NCBI RefSeq assembly: GCF_009727055.1 | Contig: NC_052357.1 | Coordinates: 10,860,518-10,924,517, forward strand | Origin: Benincasa hispida | Lineage: Eukaryota > Streptophyta > Magnoliopsida > Cucurbitales > Cucurbitaceae | Direction: 5' to 3' | DNA length: 64,000 nt | Part shown: positions 1 to 12,227 of the stretch, piece after piece | How positions within the stretch are numbered: position 1 is the stretch's first letter | Layout of the letters: every line of letters begins with the position of its first letter | Translations under genes and position numbers: made by a program | The notes under the pieces: model-generated | Seen by the model: only the letters and a program-made list of their open reading frames with translations | What the model was told of the DNA's origin: nothing | Database searches by the model: none

Positions 1-204
1 GAAACCAAGGAAAAATATGGGTACGTATATTTTCAGACAAATAGAAACATGTATGGGTTTAGGGAAAGGATCCCCAAACCAAATAATGGGTAGCTGTTGT
101 TAAATCAGGTAGAATACTTTATAAAATGAGTGGAGTAGCCGAAAATATAGTCAAAAAAGCTATTTCAATAGCGGCATCCAAAATGCCTATAAGAACTTGG
201 GATA
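1..204 (+). pseudogene. rpl16: rpl16 exon-2 fragment, plastid-derived (NUPT)
   Basis: Decayed copy of the end of the chloroplast gene for ribosomal protein L16 of the large subunit. The readable peptides KIWVRIF, WVAVVKPGR (broken here), [12 protein letters not shown] and [14 protein letters not shown] follow the C-terminal third of plastid L16. The reading frame is interrupted: the glycine-rich stretch before MSGVAEN is in another frame and the last residues diverge after MPIRT. rpl14 remnants follow about 140 bp downstream on the same strand, which is the plastid order rpl16-rpl14. The fragment starts at the window edge, so more plastid DNA may lie to the left. It is nuclear junk rather than a working gene, because chloroplast genes do not function at such a site and it is broken. 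Confidence 0.85.
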
Positions 205-343
205 GAAATGTAGAATCAAAGGAAAGCGGTCTTTGTTTGAGATGGAAAAAAAAAAAAACAATTGCAGATTTCTTTTTTTTGGAAAAACTTTTTTTTTTTT
301 TTTACTTCGCCATTTGCATTGAAAGAAAAGATTCCAAAATAAT

Positions 344-567
344 ATGATTTAACTTCAAACCCTTTTGAATGTGGCAGATAATAGCGGAGCCCGAGAATTG
401 ATGTGTATTCGAATCATAGGGGCTAGTAATTGACGATATGCTCATATTGTAATCAAGAAAGCCATCTTAAATACACCTCTAGAAAGATCACAAGTGATCA
501 GAGCTGTAATTGTACGTACTTGTAAAGATCACAAGTGATCAGAGTTGTAATTGTACGTACTTGTAAA
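344..567 (+). pseudogene. rpl14: rpl14 5' fragment, plastid-derived, with internal duplication
   Basis: Decayed start of the chloroplast gene for ribosomal protein L14. Reading from the ATG at 344 gives L-Q-T-L-L-N-V-A-D-N-S-G-A-R-E-L-M-C-I-R-I-I-G-A-S-N, matching the L14 N-terminus. Codon 3 is TAA where the family has a Gln codon, and a TGA stands where the Arg after GASN is expected; both fit C-to-T change of CAA and CGA. About 20 bp are then missing, after which the TPLERS and [11 protein letters not shown] region resumes. That part is duplicated in tandem with a 41-bp period (486-526 and 527-567), which shifts the frame. The gene then stops abruptly and joins ycf2 sequence. Non-functional. 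Confidence 0.85.
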
Positions 568-574
568 GAGAAAG

Positions 575-880
575 ACAATCAAACAATTCCCAATTATGGT
601 CCTTGTGGATTTGATCATCCATATAATATACAAAAAGAAACTCCGGATATTTGATATCTTTCTCTTTGAATGAGATCTCAATTTCAGCGATGGTTTCATT
701 AGATATCTTACAATTGGAATCTTTTTTTTTCCCGATCCAGTTCTTCCACCACCGTAAACCCCAGTTAGATTGAGGCATGATACACTTTTTAATTATTGGG
801 AGAATCCAAGTACTCTCTTTCGGATCCAGGAAAGAGCTTTCAGAGAATTTTTTTTCCTTTAAAAAGATACAAGAGCGAAA
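575..880 (-). pseudogene. ycf2: ycf2 internal fragment, plastid-derived (NUPT)
   Basis: On the minus strand this reads as one open frame resembling the N-terminal region of the giant plastid protein Ycf2, a membrane-associated ATPase-like protein needed for chloroplast protein import. Recognisable peptides in order are [63 protein letters not shown] and WELFDCLS. I estimate residues 140-230 of a protein of over 2000, so it is a small fragment. It lies on the opposite strand and on the wrong side of rpl14 compared with the plastome, where ycf2 is several kilobases away beyond rpl2 and rpl23. The junction must therefore be a nuclear rearrangement or a ligation of separate plastid pieces. Confidence 0.85.
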
Positions 881-3188
881 CAATCAACCAAGATTTTTGC
901 TCTTTTGGTTATGTTATCAACCGTTATAATTTGTTGGGTCATCTTCTTCTCGATTTTGTCTTACTCCACTATTTATTTATTTTATTTCAGTTGCAAGGGT
1001 TGTCCAGAACGTGGATTTTCATTGCAGAATTTTGATTTCATATAGTTATAATGAGGTATGGCAGACAAATGATAATCATATTTAATTAAGTTAATACTCA
1101 TTACTAACAAGAGAAGTTCTTTTTTTCCCCAATTGGGTCTGGTAATTTTCAACAAATACCTCGTAGCTTGTACAAAAATAAACAAATAATGGAATATTAG
1201 ATTTTTTGTTTCTTTTAAATTGGGTAAAAGAAAACATTGCCCTCATAGGCTTTTTATCTTCCATTTAACCTTTTGACTGAATTTGTAATGTTTTAACTAG
1301 TTGACCAAGTTCCCATAAGTCTCATTTATTTCATTCTTCCCTTTTAAGTTTAACAGGACAAGGGATGAGGATTTAAATCTTAAATATGCATTGATTAGTT
1401 ACATTACAACAAATTGATTCCATGTCAAAACTATGAACATCGAACTCATAATCTAATTTAAAAAAGAAAAATTTGTAATAATTATACATCATCTTAACAC
1501 CTCATCAAACATTCAAAATTTTCTTCTCTCTATGTCAAAGGAAAAAAATGAGAGTTTTGTATGGACGATTCAAATTCTCAGTCCAAAATGGTGTTTAAGG
1601 GTCTTAAAATTATATATCATGGAGCATGGAAATTCAAACAATTTACCACATCTAAATAACGACCGGTGACGATTCATTTTCCTATGACAAATTGATTTTG
1701 TTCTTAGAGAACCACCAATCCCTTCACTAGAAACGACTAATTATGCTATCCCATTCAAAGTAGCAATCATGAAGCTCGTCAAAATGGTGGGAGAAGCCTA
1801 GAAAAAGGACTATCCCATACTTGGCTATGCCCATTCTATTGAGGGTCGATGATCTTCGAATCAATTTTATTTTTTTTGGACCGTAGACAATAGTCAAACC
1901 ATCAAAATAATTCTCATTCCCCGCCACAATCTCGACCAACTTGTTGAAGGAAATCTTCCTACCCAAATCTCGATTATGGAATTTGGATCCAACCCACAGG
2001 CTCATCTAAAGGCTAATTACAAGCACGCATGCCTAATTTTATTTCACTTGAGTGCTACTCAAGTTTGTGGGATGCTTGGGTTAGCTTTCAATTTATGAAT
2101 TTAAGATATCAGATACTATAAGTTGATTTTTTTTTTTTATAAAATATATTTTAGACGTAAATCATGAAGATTATCTCTCACGAGCATGGAATGTTATTAT
2201 CTCGAGAAAAGTTCATGTCAATTAGACCTACTTTTATTTTTGATATTATCTAAAAAAAAAGCTCATGTCAATTAGACCCACTTTTGCTTTTGATTTAACT
2301 AACTATATTTGTAGATAATTTAATGTAGTCACTCACCGTCTAGCTAAGGGGTCTCTAAGAAGGGGTGGGCTCAATTTGATGTCAATTATTGTACTTTATT
2401 TAGCTAGATTCCCTTTTACTTCAATTTAATATATTTTATTTTTCTTTATATATATTATATATTTATTTGAGTAAAAATGAACAAAACGTTACACTTAATT
2501 CCTAGTGTTACTTCATTTTACGGTAAGAATTCTACATCAATACTGATTTTTTAAAATTTGTAATTGATAGTTTATCTATTGAAATGTTCATATTGACTCA
2601 ATATTGAGATTTGAATTAATACATAATGTTTGGGTCATTTTGTATCAAGGATATAATTTATATTTAGAAATGACAAGATCAAGGAAAAGTGTGATTCAGA
2701 CCGAAGGTGGCAACTAAAAACCGAAATGAACCTAAGAAAAGACGTTGGTGCAAGTCTGCCTTGATCCTGCCATATGTCTAATGGGGTATGCTTTACACAT
2801 GTCCCGATCCAAAGTAACATTTTAGATCCAAGATATGGCCTAAGGGTGATGCTTGGACCAACCTAATCGGGTACACCCCTTGTTCCGATAGGTTATCTAC
2901 TTATCCTAAAGTGACTCAGAAATCTTAGAAAATATTATAAGTCAATTTTTTCTATAAATACATCATTATTATTTCACATGAGGTAGCTTGAGTTATACTC
3001 TCAATCTCTCTAGCTTCCACACTTTTTCAATGTATCGAGCATCGAAGTAGACGTGGCAAACACCACATCAGTGTGCAAGTTTTCTCTTTTACAGGCTGCA
3101 TACTTTTTCTTTTCAAACAAATACACTATTGGTATCATGTGAAGGTTAAGTGTATTTTTTTCTATCCAAAATTTGACATCAATACAAC

Positions 3189-3190
<2 letters not shown>
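881..3190. other. Intergenic DNA, no gene identified
   Basis: AT-rich sequence with no ORF that I recognise. The first 300 bp could still be rearranged plastid DNA but I could not assign it. A 92-codon open frame on the minus strand (1727-2005) has fairly normal composition (start MSLWVGSKFHNRD) but no domain or homolog that I know. Confidence 0.4.

Positions 3191-3263
<73 letters not shown>
3191..3263. repeat. (AAT)n-(ATT)n palindromic microsatellite
   Basis: About thirteen AAT units run directly into about twelve ATT units. The two halves are reverse complements, so the tract can fold into a long A-T hairpin or cruciform. Confidence 0.95.
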
Positions 3264-5083
3264 GTTAATGGAGATTTAAAGGTCAAATCAATAAAAAGAA
3301 ATTCTAAAAATGAGTTTATGTACATTTATTGCCATTCATTTCTCCTAGCCGTTTAATAATTACATGTATATCTTTTCAATTGAATTATGAATTTAATTAT
3401 GACTCAACAAAAGATAAAGTTGGCCCATTCATTCATTCATCAAATATTCCTTTTTTTTTATAAGAAAATAAAAAAATCATTTGAAATGATTAATTTAATG
3501 ATTAATCACTAATTCAAATCTATACCATTAAAATTATTTTCAAGTAGTATATTCTTAACCATTCTATTCAGCTGGTTGTACAAAAGAAAAAGTTGGAATA
3601 TAAAAATTTATTCTGGTGTGGAATCAAATATTCATTATTAAATATATAAGATTATCACTTATTCATCGCTGAATTTATTTGGTTGAATTATTTTGTTATA
3701 TTCTTACATGTTTATTCTCCTATTTCTTTCCAATCTTATGTTCGTGATAATGATCAAGTGATAGTACATATTGTTTCTAATCCTATATCCACCCACAAAC
3801 AAATTAGGTCATGTTTTATTTAAAACATTTGTAACATTAATGTCTATCCTAGCAAAAACATCCTTAAACAAGGGTCCTAGACACAAGTAAACAGTGAAAA
3901 AATATTTTGTTTTTTTATTTTTTTATTTTTTAAGGTTAGAAATAATGTTTGTTGGTTTAGGCAAATATGGGTAAGGATGCAATTACTTTGGATTCCCACA
4001 TTTATAAGCACATGGATGTTTTTCTTCCAATAATGGGTTTCCCTATTGAAGGATATTATAATATACATAAACACATTTTCTACTTTTTTTTTCCTTCTCT
4101 CTTTTATATCAGTTTAACTTGTGGACAAAATAAAGTGTCCTTTTTTTTTTTTTTTCTCCAAATTATTCAATTATTAAAAATTGAAAATTGAAAAAAAAAA
4201 AATATAAAGAATAAAAATAAAAATGAGAGAAGAAAGGTTGAGTGGGAGCAGGTAGCCCACTGCGTATCTGTCAGTGTAGGAAGTTTGGGATTCTTGTTGG
4301 GTTTATTATTACTATTATTATTTTCTTTTTAGCTTCTGATTATCAACGTAAAATGCACTCAACCAATTTATTTTTATTTTTTCATTTTCTTCCTCTTTTT
4401 TCATACCTACGAATAGGGGTGAGTATGATAGACCGAAAAAACAAGTCGACCAATTTTAGAGGTCGATAGATTTCGATTTTAAAACAATTAAAAAAAAATT
4501 AAAGAATAAAACGATCATCCCGACCGACTTTTACTCCTTGACGGTTTAGATCGATTTGAACATTTACTAAATTGACCATAATCGGTTCAGTGACAATTTG
4601 ATTGGATACTCCGACCGATCAATACTACCTATAAGTTGATTAATTCAAAATTCAAATTTTTAAGAATTTAATATTTGTACTTGGATAAAGAAATAATGTG
4701 AAAATTACTTTTTTTTTTCTTTTAGTCTAGAGTTATTACAAATATGTGTATTTGATTTTGAGTTTTCAAAATGTTAATTTTTAGTTGTTTTTGAATTTTT
4801 AAGAATGGGTTAAAAAGTTGTAAAGTGATTATTTTATAATTTTATAATTATATGATATTGCAACTTAGAAAAATAATTTGGGATTAGATATATATTTTTT
4901 TTAAAAAATTAAAATGTCACATAATTATTTAAAATACTATGAAAACTTCTTCTGTGACTATTTAAACATATTCTAAAAGATTTGAGGACTAAAAAGTATC
5001 TTTTTTCTTGAAAAAAATAGTATATTTTAAAAATACTTGAACTAAATGCACATATTCTTCAAAATTTTGGGACTAAAAATGTA
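3264..5083. other. Intergenic DNA, no gene identified
   Basis: AT-rich sequence with homopolymer runs, including T15 near 4141-4155. Around 4410-4630 there is a slightly more GC-rich patch with repeated ACCGA/TCGGT-like words, possibly a worn transposon. The ORFs here are short and low-complexity. Confidence 0.4.
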
Positions 5084-5290
5084 GGTCCCATTTAGTAACT
5101 ATTTTGTTTTTCATTTTTATTTTTAAAAATTAAGCCTATGGATATTATTTTCACATCTAAATTTTGTCATCTTTTCATCAATATATATATATATTAAGTT
5201 TTTTTTGTTTTGAGAATTTGGCTAAGAATTCAACCAATTTACTTAAAAAGATACAAATAAGAAATATAGAAACGGGGTGTAGTTTTTTAA
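5084..5290. mobile_element. MITE-like repeat, family A (copy 1)
   Basis: Starts GGTCCCATTTAGTAACTA, contains AAAAATTAAGCCTATGGA and GAATTTGGCTAAGAATTCAA, and ends near AACGGGGTG. It is a diverged copy of a small non-autonomous repeat that I know as common in cucurbit introns and intergenic DNA. A second copy lies at 44384-44692. The ends are imprecise and I give no family name. Confidence 0.5.
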
Positions 5291-6239
5291 ATAACAATAA
5301 TACAATAGATTGAATGAGTGAAGGAAAATAGACAGCATTGTTTTAGATTTTATTTTCATATTTAAACTCTTCAAATTACTTATGTTAGTTCTCTAGTCAT
5401 TTTAAAAAGAAATTATGTTAGTCTTAAACTTCCAAAATATCTAATTTAATATATGTTCTACTTAAATAATTTAATCATTACTATTATTTTATCACTTAAT
5501 ATTATCCACATAATATGATAATACTCAATATGCAGCTTTGTGTGGCTCAAGTATGTGCGATATCATGTTAATACATAATTAAAGTCATATTTTTCCTCTG
5601 TTAAACAATTACATAAAAAAAAAAAAGAGAGACTAAAATAATTACTTTTAAAAAAATTTAAAGTTAAAATATCAAAATGGAATTTTTATAGGAGTTACCA
5701 ATGAAATTTCACTTTTTTCATAATGATTTGCAATGACTTCAAATATACTTTTGAAAAAAAATTAAAAAGGAGAAAGAAAAAGTAAATTTCTTTTTGAACC
5801 TAAAAAAATGGCTTTTTGAAGGTATTATTTTGGACCATGGATTGTGATTTTAATAGACAATGATCACATGAGAATTGTGAGATGTCACAAGTAAAAGCAA
5901 CATATTATCTCATTTCTCATCAACAGACATTAATGCCATTGTAGGTTCCACTTAATTATTATTTGCCCCAAAAATAAAGCTATATTACTAATTATAATTT
6001 GATTTTAATTTCTCAAAAAAAAAAAAAAAAGGTAAAGTATTATTTATGTATCATTTTTCTTAATTTGTACCCATGATTAGCAAAATATTATGTATTTATT
6101 TATTTATAAAGTCCTATTTTTTAAAGGAAAAAAAGTAATGAACAAAGAGACATTGTTTTAATGAGAATTAGAGTATGTTTTTGTAATTATATTAAAACGA
6201 TAGACAAATAGCATTTATTTACTATTTATTTTTTTGGAA

Positions 6240-6450
6240 ATTTTCCAAAATAAAAAAATAAAAACAATTATTTACATAAAATAAAAAAATTTAATCATTT
6301 TAGATTTCTATTAGTTTCTATCATCGATAGACTTTTATCCACCTCTACTAGTGATAAACCTATATCAATTTCTATCATTGATAGATGCTGTTTTTTTACT
6401 ATTTTTATAAATAATTTGATATTTTTTTTATCTGTGAGTTTTTTTTTAAA
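6240..6450. mobile_element. MITE-like repeat, family B (copy 1)
   Basis: Carries repeated words such as TTTCTATCATYGATAGA and CTAGTGATAAAC, followed by a ttactatttttataaa tail. The same word set recurs at 11215-11405, 15565-15785 and 39425-39665, which points to a dispersed non-autonomous element. Boundaries are approximate. Confidence 0.5.
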
Positions 6451-7283
6451 ATTTCTTCGAAATCATTAATAATTAAAACAATTTAAAAATGTAATAAGAT
6501 CATGAACAATAAAAGATCTTACGCATAAGAAATAATGATGATGTTGATTTAAAAATAAAGGTGTTAACTTTATCCATTTTCAAGGCAAAATTAAAAGGGC
6601 AAATAGGAATACTAAATTTGATTAATAACGAATTCGAACTTTCCATAAGGTATAAAAAGAAAGAAAGAAAGAAAGAACAAAGCAATTTAAACCATTTTAT
6701 TGAAATTTTCAAAATCATGGGGTGGCCCAATGAGCAGTAAAAGCAAATTAACCAATCAAATCTAATATTTTTTAATGTTAAATTACAAAAATACCCCCGC
6801 TACATTTTTTTTTCTTCGAAAGTTAGCAATTTTATCACAAACGTATCAAAATTATCATTAAAGTAAAAAATATATTCGAAAATTGAAGAAAGGTTAAAAC
6901 TTGAAATAGTATTATGATGACCCAAAACAAAAATTAAGATTTGAACACTGTCACATCGGTTCCAAATTACAATTTTCACCTAAAAATCTGATTAATATTT
7001 TGAAATGTGGATAAAGTATGTGTTTTTATTTTTCAATTTTGCTGGAAAAAAGGGGAAAAAAAAAAAACTTAGCCCTGTCAAGTTTTGTCCACTCTCCACA
7101 ACCCCACATATTTAGCAAGGTCCCTTCCTCCATGTCCATTTCAAAATTTTTACCCTTTTTCCACAACTGCTTGAAAGTTTTGAAACCTAAAAATATAAAG
7201 AAAAAAAAGTGCTTTCTTGGTTTGGCTGAAGCAGTTCTTTGTCTGTTGTGTGGACAGAGTGAAGAAGGGAAGAGAGTGTTCAA
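6451..7283. other. Upstream region of the kinase gene
   Basis: AT-rich DNA up to about 7060, then a less AT-rich 220-bp stretch that probably includes the core promoter and 5' leader of the kinase gene. I see no unambiguous TATA box at a measured distance from a start site. Confidence 0.35.
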
Positions 7284-9923
7284 ATGGGAGAGAGATTAGG
7301 AGGTTTTGCTATGAATCTTCTTGGTATTTTACTTCCCATGTGGGTTTTCTATCCCTTCTTCCCAATAATTGATGCCAGACCACTCCTTGCTGGGTTTTCA
7401 ATTTCTAGTTCTACCACTGTTTTTGCTTCTCACACACAACCCATCTCTCTCATTGTTGCCAAAATGGAAGCTCAATCCCCAGGTTTTTCTCCTCTCCTCT
7501 TCTCTTCTGTTCTTCCCTTTGTTTCTGTGCTGCATGTTTCTTTGATTTCATCAATTTCCTCAGCTGTGTTTTGAAGGGATTTGAGTTTTGCTTTGTGTTC
7601 TGTTTGAAATTTGAAATTTGAAATGCTACTAACTAGAATGTTTCTCTCTTTATGTGGGGAAGGGGGTGGGGGTGGGGGGTGAAAATTACTTGTGTTATTC
7701 ATGGGGCATAAGGTGAAAGGTCTATGAGTTTTCAATTTCAAAATGGGAACAAGAAGAAAAGGTCAAAAAATTATAGGACAGTTTATGTATATGGACAATA
7801 TAGTGAAGAGATTTTTAACACTTTTTGTTTATTGCTGGTCCCTAATGTCTTTAAAATACTGCATTTTAATGTCCAATTGTTTGCCCCGTTTTGGTGTGTT
7901 GTGTTCATTGTAGCTTTATATTTGTGTTGTTCAAGCTCATTTTGTTAACATACAGGAGTTGCAGAGGTTAAAGTAGTTCACCACCAAGATTTGAACAAGA
8001 GAATTCTTATAGCATTGATTATTTCTTCCACTCTTCTTGGAGTTATACTGCTGTTCCTTTTGTGTTTTTGGATATATCGTCGAAAAACGTCGAACATTGA
8101 TGATGGAAAATGTCAAAAGAATTTGGGTACTTTCCTTTCCTATTAGTTTGATTGAACTCTTTTGTTGCTTTCTAATCAGTATGAATGTACACCAACTTAT
8201 AATCTTGTTTTCTCTTTGTCGATGATTCAAAGAGGCTTCGAAAGGGACGGCGCTAAATCCCATCATATCGAGATTTAACTCTTTGAGGTTGGCTAACTTT
8301 AAAGGTTCGGTTTCCACCATCGATTATAAACTGTTGGAAGCAGCAACTGATAACTTTAGCAAAAGCAATATTTTGGGTGAAGGCGGTACGGGACATGTTT
8401 ACAAAGCTTGCTTCAATGATAAATTGCTGGCAGCTGTGAAGAGAATAGAAAATGGAGGACCGGACGCTGAAAGAGAATTCGAGGTTAATCGATCAAATGT
8501 CTATTACTTCCTTGCTTTTTGTGTTCATGTTTGTGAATTTCTTCTTGAAGTGCTTTATTTATAATTTGGCAGAATGAGGTGAACTGGTTGTGTAAAATAC
8601 GACATCAAAATGTAATCAAACTCTTGGGGCACTGCATTCATGGCGAGACACGGTTCCTCGTTTATGAGATGATGCAAAATGGATCTTTGGAGTCTCAATT
8701 GCACGGTATGATTCTCTTTTCTTTCATTCCTTTTCTGGTGTGAATGAAAATATGACGTGTCAAGGGCCGAGAATTTTGAACACAATCGACTTATCATTCC
8801 ACACTTATTGTTTCATCTCTTAGGACCATCTCATGGATCGGCTTTAACTTGGCATATCCGGATGAAGATTGCTGTTGATGTTGCAAGGTAAATCCATCAT
8901 TCACTTTAGATTGCTCTTGCTCTTCTTTTTCTGTATCAACATTCAATGTAGAAGAATCACCACTGCTTACATTATCAGAGGTTTGGAATATCTTCATGAG
9001 CATCGAAATCCTCCTGTTGTTCATCGGGATCTGAAATCGTCGAATATCCTTCTAGATTCAGACTTTAATGCCAAGGTATGATCTTCACACAACCAGTTGA
9101 ATTTCCCAATTTAGTTCGTAGCTAAAACTTTGAGAAGGTTTCTCACTCAATCAGTTTCCTTGCTTCAGCTCTCTGACTTTGGCCTTACTGTAAACTTGGG
9201 ATCTCAAAATAAAAACATAAAGCTCTCGGGAACTTTAGGTTATGTCGCCCCAGAATACCTTTTAGACGGTATGCAAATCCTCTGAAATTTTGATGTTGCC
9301 ACCATAAGAACTTGAAAGTTTGTTATTCGTTTTGAGTATCAATTTTCTGACATGAAAACCATGTCCATGGCCACTATTTTCCAGGTAAACTAACAGATAA
9401 AAGCGACGTCTATGCGTTTGGAGTCGTTCTTTTAGAGCTTCTGACCGGGAAAAAGCCCGTCGAGAAGATGGGACCTACTCAATCCCAATCTCTAGTTTCA
9501 TGGGTATGTTATATTTTTCTTTCCCAACCAGTTTTTTTCTCGTATATCAATTGTAATCAGCTTCTTGATGAATCTCATCCAACCAAATGTAGGCAATCCC
9601 ACAGCTCAGTGACAGATCAAAGCTACCAAAAATTGTCGATCCTGTTATAAGGGACACGATGGATTTGAAGCACTTATACCAAGTTTGTTCATTTCTTTAT
9701 TCTTGTTCAATCTGTTGATGCTTTTTTCAAGCCATGCTTAGCCGCTACTAAATTCAAACAGGTTGCTGCTGTAGCTGTTTTATGTGTACAATCAGAACCG
9801 AGTTATCGACCATTAGTTACCGATGTTTTGCATTCTCTCATCCCTCTTGTACCTGTAGAGCTTGGAGGATCTCTAAGAATTACAGAACCTCTGCATCCAA
9901 AAGTGCCTTCATCAACCCGCTGA
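7284..9923 (+). CDS. Receptor-like protein kinase, At1g80640 type (10 exons)
   Basis: Exons: 7284-7482, 7956-8126, 8233-8483, 8573-8705, 8824-8887, 8979-9075, 9169-9268, 9385-9503, 9593-9682, 9762-9923. All introns are GT-AG and phases agree; the CDS is 1386 nt, 461 residues. A hydrophobic leader (from Met1, or perhaps Met10 at 7311) is followed by a short outer region, a membrane segment at residues 83-107, then a Ser/Thr kinase domain from about 165 to 440. Key motifs: glycine loop GEGGTGHV (172-179), Lys193, HRDLKSSN (Asp290, Asn295), DFG (308-310), APE (332-334). The order and wording match the Arabidopsis receptor-like kinase At1g80640. The outer part has no LRR or lectin domain, so ligand binding, if any, is unknown. 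It should lie in the plasma membrane and phosphorylate downstream proteins. No broken motif is seen. Confidence 0.93.
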
Positions 9924-10041
9924 ATGATCGGAGTAAACTGAATTCATTGCTTAGTTCAGTCACATAATACACGGGTCGAAAGAAAAAAGGTTCCATTTCG
10001 TGTCATCGAGATGCAGATTTTGGTGTTACAAGACAGTTTAC

Positions 10042-10098
10042 TTTTTTTTTTTTTTTTTTTTTTTCCCTTCTTCCCCCCCCCCCCCCCCCCCCCCCCCC
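10042..10098 (+). repeat. T23 then C26 homopolymer block downstream of the kinase gene
   Basis: Twenty-three T (10042-10064) and an 8-nt spacer are followed by twenty-six C (10073-10098). It lies 120-175 bp after the kinase stop codon, probably in its 3' UTR. Run lengths may be imprecise because such runs are hard to sequence. Confidence 0.9.
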
Positions 10099-11214
10099 TT
10101 TATTGCCATTTATGTAACTCTGTTTTATCTTGATCAGATGCTGTCTTTTGAAGATTTACAAATGAAAAATATGTTCTTGGGAGGCGGCAGCTACTCTTGC
10201 AATCTTTAGCAGCTGTAAGAAAAAAAAGGGGAAAAAAAAAGATTTTGTTTATGAGCTTCAACTTCAACTCCTCAAACTTGATAGACAAGCCTATATTTCA
10301 CTACTTCATATGATATGAAGTTATTATTGTTCACCATTGCCAAGTAGAAAAGAAACAAAATAATAATGAAATTTCAATTTCAATTTCATGATCTATAGAC
10401 TCAATGAATTTATGTGACAAATTTTAAATCAACATGTCTTCTAAATTTGTCAAATTGTTTCAATGTTTACTTTGAATTTTCAATTTTATCCAATTGTAAC
10501 TTAGAAAAGTAATTACAATCTTAACCTCCAATTTGAAAGTGTTACCATTTTTATTCTCTAATGAGCTTTCATTTGAAGCTGGTTAAGAGTTTATTCAAGC
10601 ATATAAAACATACATAGTTTATAAAATTGATAAACTTTTGTTAAATTCTCTCAAACTTGACAAAGTTCTTCGAGTGTTAATTTGTGTAAAACTTAATATT
10701 GTTGAAATTAGGTTGAATTTAATGAGTGAACAGGATAAATTAAATGGAAGATATAAATTAATACATTCAATTAAAACACCTTTTAAAAAAATTAAAAATT
10801 AGAAAAGAAGGTCCTATCAAGCGATGAACCTATGTCACTGCATTCAAAGTCTAGAGTGCTAAATACTAAACCATAGAATAAATTTGATTAAATTGAAAGT
10901 TTAAATGAAAATTAACGGAATATGACCAAGTCTAAAGGTATCTATTTATTTTTATTTTTTTGAGAAATTGAAAGTATGTACTTTTATGAAAGGGAAAAAG
11001 GGGAAAAATGATCGGCACTAAAAATGTTTTGGTGTCTTAGTATTCTTTCATTTTTACTGTGTCGTCTTTTCCTTTTACAGTGTCATCTTTTCAAATGGTA
11101 CTTTATAGTAATTTCGCAATGATCGCAAAGCGAACTCTGTCTTAGGCTGAAGTTAATGGGCCTTTTACTAGTTGGCTAGACCCAAATTCAAAACACAAAT
11201 GAGTTACGAGGGCA
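10099..11214. other. Kinase 3' flank and intergenic DNA
   Basis: AATAAT-type words near 10360 could serve as a polyadenylation signal for the kinase transcript. No further gene was recognised. Confidence 0.35.
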
Positions 11215-11405
11215 TTGCAAATATAGCACACACTAAAGTATTGCTAAATATAGCACAACACAAAAAAAATTATAAATATTTTAAAATTTAAATCTAATTT
11301 TCAGAGGCTATCTGTGATAGATCATATTTGTATCACTAATAAGAGTTTATTGCATAGTCTATCACTAATAGACTTTATTATAATAGTTTTTTTTTTTTTT
11401 AAATG
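11215..11405. mobile_element. MITE-like repeat, family B (copy 2)
   Basis: Shares the words AAATATAGCA, CTGTGATAGATCAT and CTATCACTAATAGAC with the copies at 6240, 15565 and 39425. Ends are approximate. Confidence 0.5.
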
Positions 11406-12227
11406 TTACTATACACTTAATTACTATCCCTAAAATCAAACCATTAGAACCACCTAGTTATTAATAACATACGTACTCTTTGTCAAAAGAAAAAGAACCC
11501 ACAATAGGTCAAAATTTAAATTTAGTCTATGAGTTTTCAAATTTCATAAAAATTATGGTTCTATTAAACCCAAAATTAAAAACGTAAAGTTTTATTAGAT
11601 ATAAAATTTAAATTCTCATCTAATAGATCAATTAAATTCGAAAATTTGTGATATTTCAAAGATCTATTACGAAAAAAAAAATGAAATTTAGAGATATATT
11701 AGATACATGGACTAAACTTGTAATTTAACCTAACAAATTAAAACTATTTATTTATGTATGTATATATGTGTATCTATATAAGTTGTAAAATTTTACTCTA
11801 AAATATTGCATATGTACAATAATTAACATGAATATTAGGTTAATATATGAATCTAATTAAGTTAAAATGAGTATAACTATATTGACATATGAACGTATCA
11901 GTGACCACGAGATATGTGGTTCAAATCTCCTCTCCTTATTTTGTACTAAAAAAAACAATTGATTAATTTATATGAATAAAAATTACAACGTTCAATGAAG
12001 GTATTAGAAACATTTTCCAGTAGTTGATAGTTGTCATCCCACTTTCATAACTATAACTTTATATTGAAAAATTAAAATTTTAAAAGTTTGATTATTAGAT
12101 TAAAATTATATTCATATCAGGTACAACAAATTATATTAGAATATATAAAATTCAAATTCAAATCTTCATTTTCTTGATACGTGAAAATTTAATCTTAAAA
12201 AAGAAAAAATTAACTTATAAATTTCAA

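Noticed and set aside
1727..2005. 92-codon minus-strand ORF
   Set aside because: Normal-looking composition but no recognisable domain, no splice context and no neighbour support; chance ORF or transposon debris.
7937..8320. 127-codon minus-strand ORF over kinase exons 2-3
   Set aside because: Shadow of the kinase gene; it crosses exon-intron borders of a much better supported model.
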